Assembly (NCBI RefSeq): GCF_022539665.2
Contig: NC_081333.1
Location: forward strand, 8,182,971-8,246,970
DNA: 64,000 nucleotides
Direction: 5' to 3'
Source of the DNA: Daphnia carinata
Lineage: Eukaryota > Arthropoda > Branchiopoda > Diplostraca > Daphniidae
Shown one piece after another: positions 59,441-64,000 of this stretch (positions are counted from its first letter, which is position 1; each line of letters starts with the position of its first letter). A program made the position numbers and the translations under genes. The notes beneath the pieces are model-generated. The model was not told the origin of the DNA. It worked only from the letters and a program-made list of their open reading frames with translations, and searched no databases.

Positions 59441-62400
59441 ATGGCAGCCTGCTGGAATGTCATCAATACAGAGTGGGATCCAGATCAGGAAACTGTCAAC
59501 TTTGGCACACGGCAGTGTGTTGTGGTTGATTCTGCCTTATTTGATGTTGTTACTCTAGCTACTGTTGAATGCAGCAATCCTGTAAGAACATTAAACATTT
59601 TCATTAAAATAATTTTTATAACACCTTCATCTTTTCTAGGGATTAAAATCAGAACCGAGGGTCCAAGGGAATATTTGGGAGCAATATACAGTGATAGCAG
59701 TTGATAGCTATTGTCACATTCTTTCAGACAATTGCCAGACTGTGTTGAAGAGTTTTTCGTTAGATTCGCACCCAAGCTGCTTGACTTGGTCTCCAGATGG
59801 AAATTTTTTGTTTGTAGTAACAGAAGGTGGTCACATGAGTGTAATCTACATTCCAGACAGCTTGCTGCTGGCAACTATGCCATTGCCGAACTTCTCACTA
59901 CCTAACCAGGCAGTTTATATTACCATTAGAGAGGATGAGGTTCTTCTCCTCAGTAACAATGGTGTATTGCTAAGGCAAGATAAACATTCAAGGATGATAA
60001 TATTTCGGTAAAACTCATTAAATTTTTATTTTATTAGACTGAGCAACCTTAACCTTGCAGAACTGGCATCTGCCTTGATGAACAAGAATGGACAAAAGGC
60101 TCAAGAAATACAGAGTAAAATGAAACGAGGCCTTGTGGACTGTTTACTAAAAACAAAGGTATCCTTTTGTCATTAAATATCACTGTATGCTTTTCTTTAA
60201 GTTTATTTACTACAATTTATTTTGTTCTACACCCCGAAATGTTAATTAGATAACAGCGGCTACCGTTATCGAAGATTTCCACGGTAATGCGGCCTTGGTG
60301 ATCGGAACAATTCATGGAATTTTTCTGTGGGATTTTACAAAAAATCTGATTATTACTGGTGCACCTTTAAGTTGTTTATTACGGAAAATTGAATCCACTA
60401 GCTGCAATAAGTATCTATTTAATTATAAAATTTTATTCTACTTATTCGACCAGTATCAAACATTTCTTTCGGTGAAGGTTCTTAATCGCGTTGGATGATG
60501 AAGGGCAACTGATTTGCTACGACGTAGATTTCCTCTTGCCTGTTTACTTCGTCGAATCCAATGGGCAATTTTTGTTGTTTGAACTTGACAAATTGGCGAA
60601 ACGCATTTTGTCAACTGACCTGGCTGACACTGGCAACCCGTCGATTGTCATGAGGTCTTTCATGGGTTGGTATAGGCTTTTACAATATCTTAAGCATTAT
60701 GGCGATTAACCATATGACTTTTCAGGGTCTGAAGTTGAATATAGGGTTCTTGTAAGCGACTTCTGTTATTTGATGCCATCTTCCACCAAACAAGGCGACG
60801 TTATATTTATTGAGGGGGCGCGTGATAGAGATGGTAACATAATGACCTTGCGTATAAGAAAAATGGCGGAAGGGCGGCCAATAGATAGGTGAAGAGAAAA
60901 ACATGATGGGATATTCCATTGAAACGTTTTTGGTAAACTATCCTTTATTTTGCAGATTGCGGCGTTTCATTGCACGAGGGAAGTTTGAGGAAGGCCTTCG
61001 TTTTGCGCAAAACTTTGGCCTAGACATTCAACAAGTATACATCGCAAAAGCATCTCGGCTGTCTCAGGAATTATCCGTTTGGGCAAATATAAAGCCTGAA
61101 GTAATACCCAGCAAACACCAGAGTTTAATCGATACCTTAGATTGCATTACGGAGCTTCGATTCGTGGTTGAATGCTGTTTGAAATGTGCCCCGACGTCCG
61201 TCGATTACATCCGTAATTTGCTCAACTATGCCAGAAAACGCATAAGTCTCAGTAAAAATAAGGTGTGAATACTTTGGGGTGATATGTTTTATTAGTTTAC
61301 TTTTTCAAAAGGCAAAAGATTTGTTAAACATGTGCCCGTTTGTCTTACAGGATGAAGAAAATGAACGTCTACTTTACATTATGGACGTGCGTAATACGCC
61401 ATCACATTCATTGCTGTTTTTTTTTTTTAACACTACCTGCGATTTTGATATGTGAATCGTTTTGTTGCAGGTTTGTAACGTTCAAGAGAAACTGGACACT
61501 TTTGACCTCATCTACGGACCAAATTTGATCCAGTACTGGTATACGATTGACATGAAGGATATGTTTAATACTCTCTTAGAGATCTTAAACATGGTAAACA
61601 TCTGTCCTATAATTTTTTTTCTTATTGGCATCTTCAAATTGAATTTTTATCATTATATTCAGGAGGAAATGACAAGTGCCCTTATCCTTTGGCAAAGACA
61701 CAATGTTGAAATTGTCACGGATCCATCGTTTGCAGAAGAAGAAGCGCTTCAACTTCTTGGTAGTATCCCTTCAAATTTGAAGTCATCAACTCTTTTACCC
61801 TGGCTTCAGCATGTTCTGCCAAGCTTAATTCAATTCGACAGCGATAGGATTCCTCTTGTGATTGACTGGATTGTCAGAAAGGCTGCGTAAGTTACCGATA
61901 AAAAATCTTTTTCAAGTTCAGTAAGATGGAACAAGTAGGATTTTTTTTTATGAAGTTCTCTGGAAATTACCGAAAAACAAGAGTGGCCGCGAAATGCGCT
62001 AAAATTTGCGGACACTCTACTGAGTTCCCTGAAAACGGTGACAAAGTCCTGTGATGGCCCTATGGCCCCTTTGTTTGACTGCATCCAGGATCTCGATGAG
62101 ATGGTTGTACTCTATGCGCAGTACAAAATTCCCATAACCTTCAGCAAGTTCACGCAGGTTTCTGCTTTCGTCCATCACTTTTTAAATCGTAGTTTTCCTA
62201 ATTCTAACATGTAACTATAGGAGAACAGATTGGCTACCGTCATTCTCCTATTAAATTGGTTACCAACAGCTGCAGATGTGGGCCCTTTCTTGGATGCGTT
62301 TCTATTGCCTTTTATGCGCCGCCGAGCTCTGGATATTGACGATAGTATTTTTCACTATATCTTGGTATTACTTTTCACAATTACCGTCCTATTGGCTTTC

Positions 62401-64000
62401 ATGGCTTCTAAAAGTGTGCATTTTCCTTTTCAATTTATTAGAATCTGCTTCATAATTCCGTGAGCTGGTGGCATAATGGGCAAGCACAATGGGAGCAAAT
62501 AGTTTCAACTTTAATCACTTATATCAGGAGCATTGAGGTAAAAAAAACTGAATTTTATTTGACAACTCCGTTCTATATACTGTAAACTCCGCGCATACAT
62601 CGCAGGTACAAGCCAAATCCATCCTTGCTGCCCTTTGTCAAGCCCCGGTACCTTGGAGTCCGACTGTTACTGAACTCGCCGAGAAAGGGAAAAAGCTTGA
62701 GCACTCGCTAGCTGATAAGATAAAAGAAGAACACTCAATTGTCCCTCTTAAAACCGTTTTGCGCCACTACAACATTCACGTCTTTGACCTAAATGATATG
62801 CGTCTGATGGACTGCATCGTCCGAAACATTTTGAAGGTATGTCCGTCAATTGGTTGGCCATGCAGGCGAATTAATGTGGATTCTGTTTGTAGCAACAAAC
62901 AACCGAATGCCTCGAAGATGCACTCACAGTGGCACGTGCTTCAAATGCGATATCCGAAAATGACGTTCGCACCACCTACCTTGCAAGCCTTATGTGTAGC
63001 GACAAGCGTGATTTGATTATAGAAACACTAGGGAAAATGTCGAGTAGCGAACGGGCATGCTGTTGTCGCAAACTCATCTTTTTCATCGAAGGCACCGTTA
63101 ATTCATACATCAATAAGTACAGCTTTTCTGATTTGTCTGGTACATTGTAATTCCATTTCCGTTTTCTAACGTGTATTTCTCAATAGGCCTAAACCAACGA
63201 TCCAGAAACAAGCTGATACATGCATGAGCTGCCTGAATGAAATATGGGAGAATTTTAAGTCAGGAAGCTGCTACCCAAGTGATGGTTGCTTGAATGGTCG
63301 CATCACGGATTTAAAGAATGTTTATCGTTTAATGTCGCATGGTGTGACAATACCTTTGAATAGCTATTGCTATGTGAAGCAGCGGCAAGACGCATTGCGT
63401 AAATTCTGCAAAACCCTCCTTGGGAAGGAGGTGATGGACTATACGGAACTGAACAGAGTGGCCCATCTTTTATCTCTATCCGAAGCATTCGCTCTCCAAG
63501 AACAAATTCTATCTGCACGTTCTGCTGGGAAGGATGAAGTGATGATCACCTGTTGTCACAGACTGCTGCTTTGTGCTGAAGACGCTACAATGGCAGAGGC
63601 CTGCTACATAGCAGCCCAGTGTTTGAACCAAAGCAGCGCTTACGATATGATAGAGTTGCAGAGCCATTTAGCTGCTAAAGCAGCAACGTACTGCGCAAAC
63701 GATTCTTTAATGGATTCCAGTGAATTGTGCTGTTTGGTCAATTTGAGACATCTGATTCAAAAGCGTTCTTCAGCAGTTGGCACACCTGACGTCTACAGCA
63801 GTATCTCGTCGTTGGGGGTTTACCAAGATTTTACTACACCTATTCTCAACCGCGATATTATGAAATTCCTTTCTACAGCCCAAGCTCGTGTGTTGCCATG
63901 CCTGGAGCCTAGCAAAGGAAGTAACTCGATTGTGGGCTTGACAGCTCAAATACCAATTTCTGAAGCCGCCGAAATTTTACGGGAGTTCGCCAAAGAATGC
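59441..64000 (+). CDS. KNTC1: kinetochore-associated protein 1 / Rough deal (Rod), 5' part, truncated by window end
   Basis: Coding exons: 59441-59581, 59640-60007, 60038-60158, 60250-60410, 60478-60665, 60726-60888, 60956-61262, 61351-61386, 61471-61593, 61663-61886, 61956-62157, 62221-62364, 62442-62537, 62606-62836, 62893-63116, 63187-64000 (open at the edge). This gives 1,181 codons; the whole protein should be about 2,200 aa. Diagnostic stretches include RFIARGKFEEGLRFAQNFGL followed by DIQQVYIAKA (the Rod post-propeller alpha-solenoid start), LRFVVECCLKCAP, and LILWQRHNVEI with LLPWLQHVLPSL further on. Residues 1 to about 350 are the N-terminal beta-propeller, the rest alpha-solenoid. 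Rod forms the RZZ complex with ZW10 and Zwilch at kinetochores and recruits Spindly/dynein and Mad1-Mad2. The ATG lies 1 nt after a splice acceptor (TTTTTTCAG, 59431-59439), so a 5' untranslated exon lies upstream. The 60008-60037 intron is only 30 nt. Confidence 0.93.

Overview
This window is arthropod nuclear DNA, most likely from a branchiopod crustacean such as Daphnia. The organism is an inference. It rests on spliced animal genes (MUS81, FSTL4/5-like, KNTC1/Rod, MFSD6-like), mostly 60-100 nt GT-AG introns, arthropod-style TATA/Inr elements and heavy A/T homopolymer content. Nothing suggests bacterial or viral DNA. All gene models come from hand-spliced exons whose reading phases close; I ran no search.

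Layout. 1-23,400 is a gene-poor tract: homopolymers, microsatellites, a 28-bp perfect palindrome and three DR1-type nuclear-receptor motifs, but no exon I can defend. 23,430-29,950 is a composite repeat. It has two arrays of a 164-bp satellite, three direct copies of an AT-rich flanking module, one inverted copy, and a recurring GCTAGCGC hairpin cassette. 30,544-32,890 (-) is an intact seven-exon MUS81 endonuclease gene (636 aa). 33,468-33,876 (-) is a small two-exon gene of unknown function (109 aa). About 34,640-35,170 (+) is a frameshifted MFSD6-like pseudogene, followed at 36,689-38,797 (+) by an intact ten-exon MFSD6-like transporter gene (468 aa). 39,990-51,938 (-) is a 17-exon follistatin-related gene of the FSTL4/FSTL5 type (about 934 aa: signal peptide, follistatin/Kazal module, two EF-hands, two Ig domains, beta-propeller-like C-terminus). 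51,939-59,440 is mostly intergenic and holds a 114-nt poly-G run. 59,441 to the window end (+) is the first 16 coding exons (1,181 codons) of KNTC1/Rod, which continues past the edge.

The genes have unrelated jobs: DNA repair, transport, secreted/extracellular signalling and the spindle checkpoint. Nothing suggests co-regulation beyond proximity. The most unusual parts are the satellite/inverted-repeat composite, the paired intact and decayed MFSD6-like copies, two GC-AG introns, an apparent 30-nt intron in Rod and the poly-G tract.
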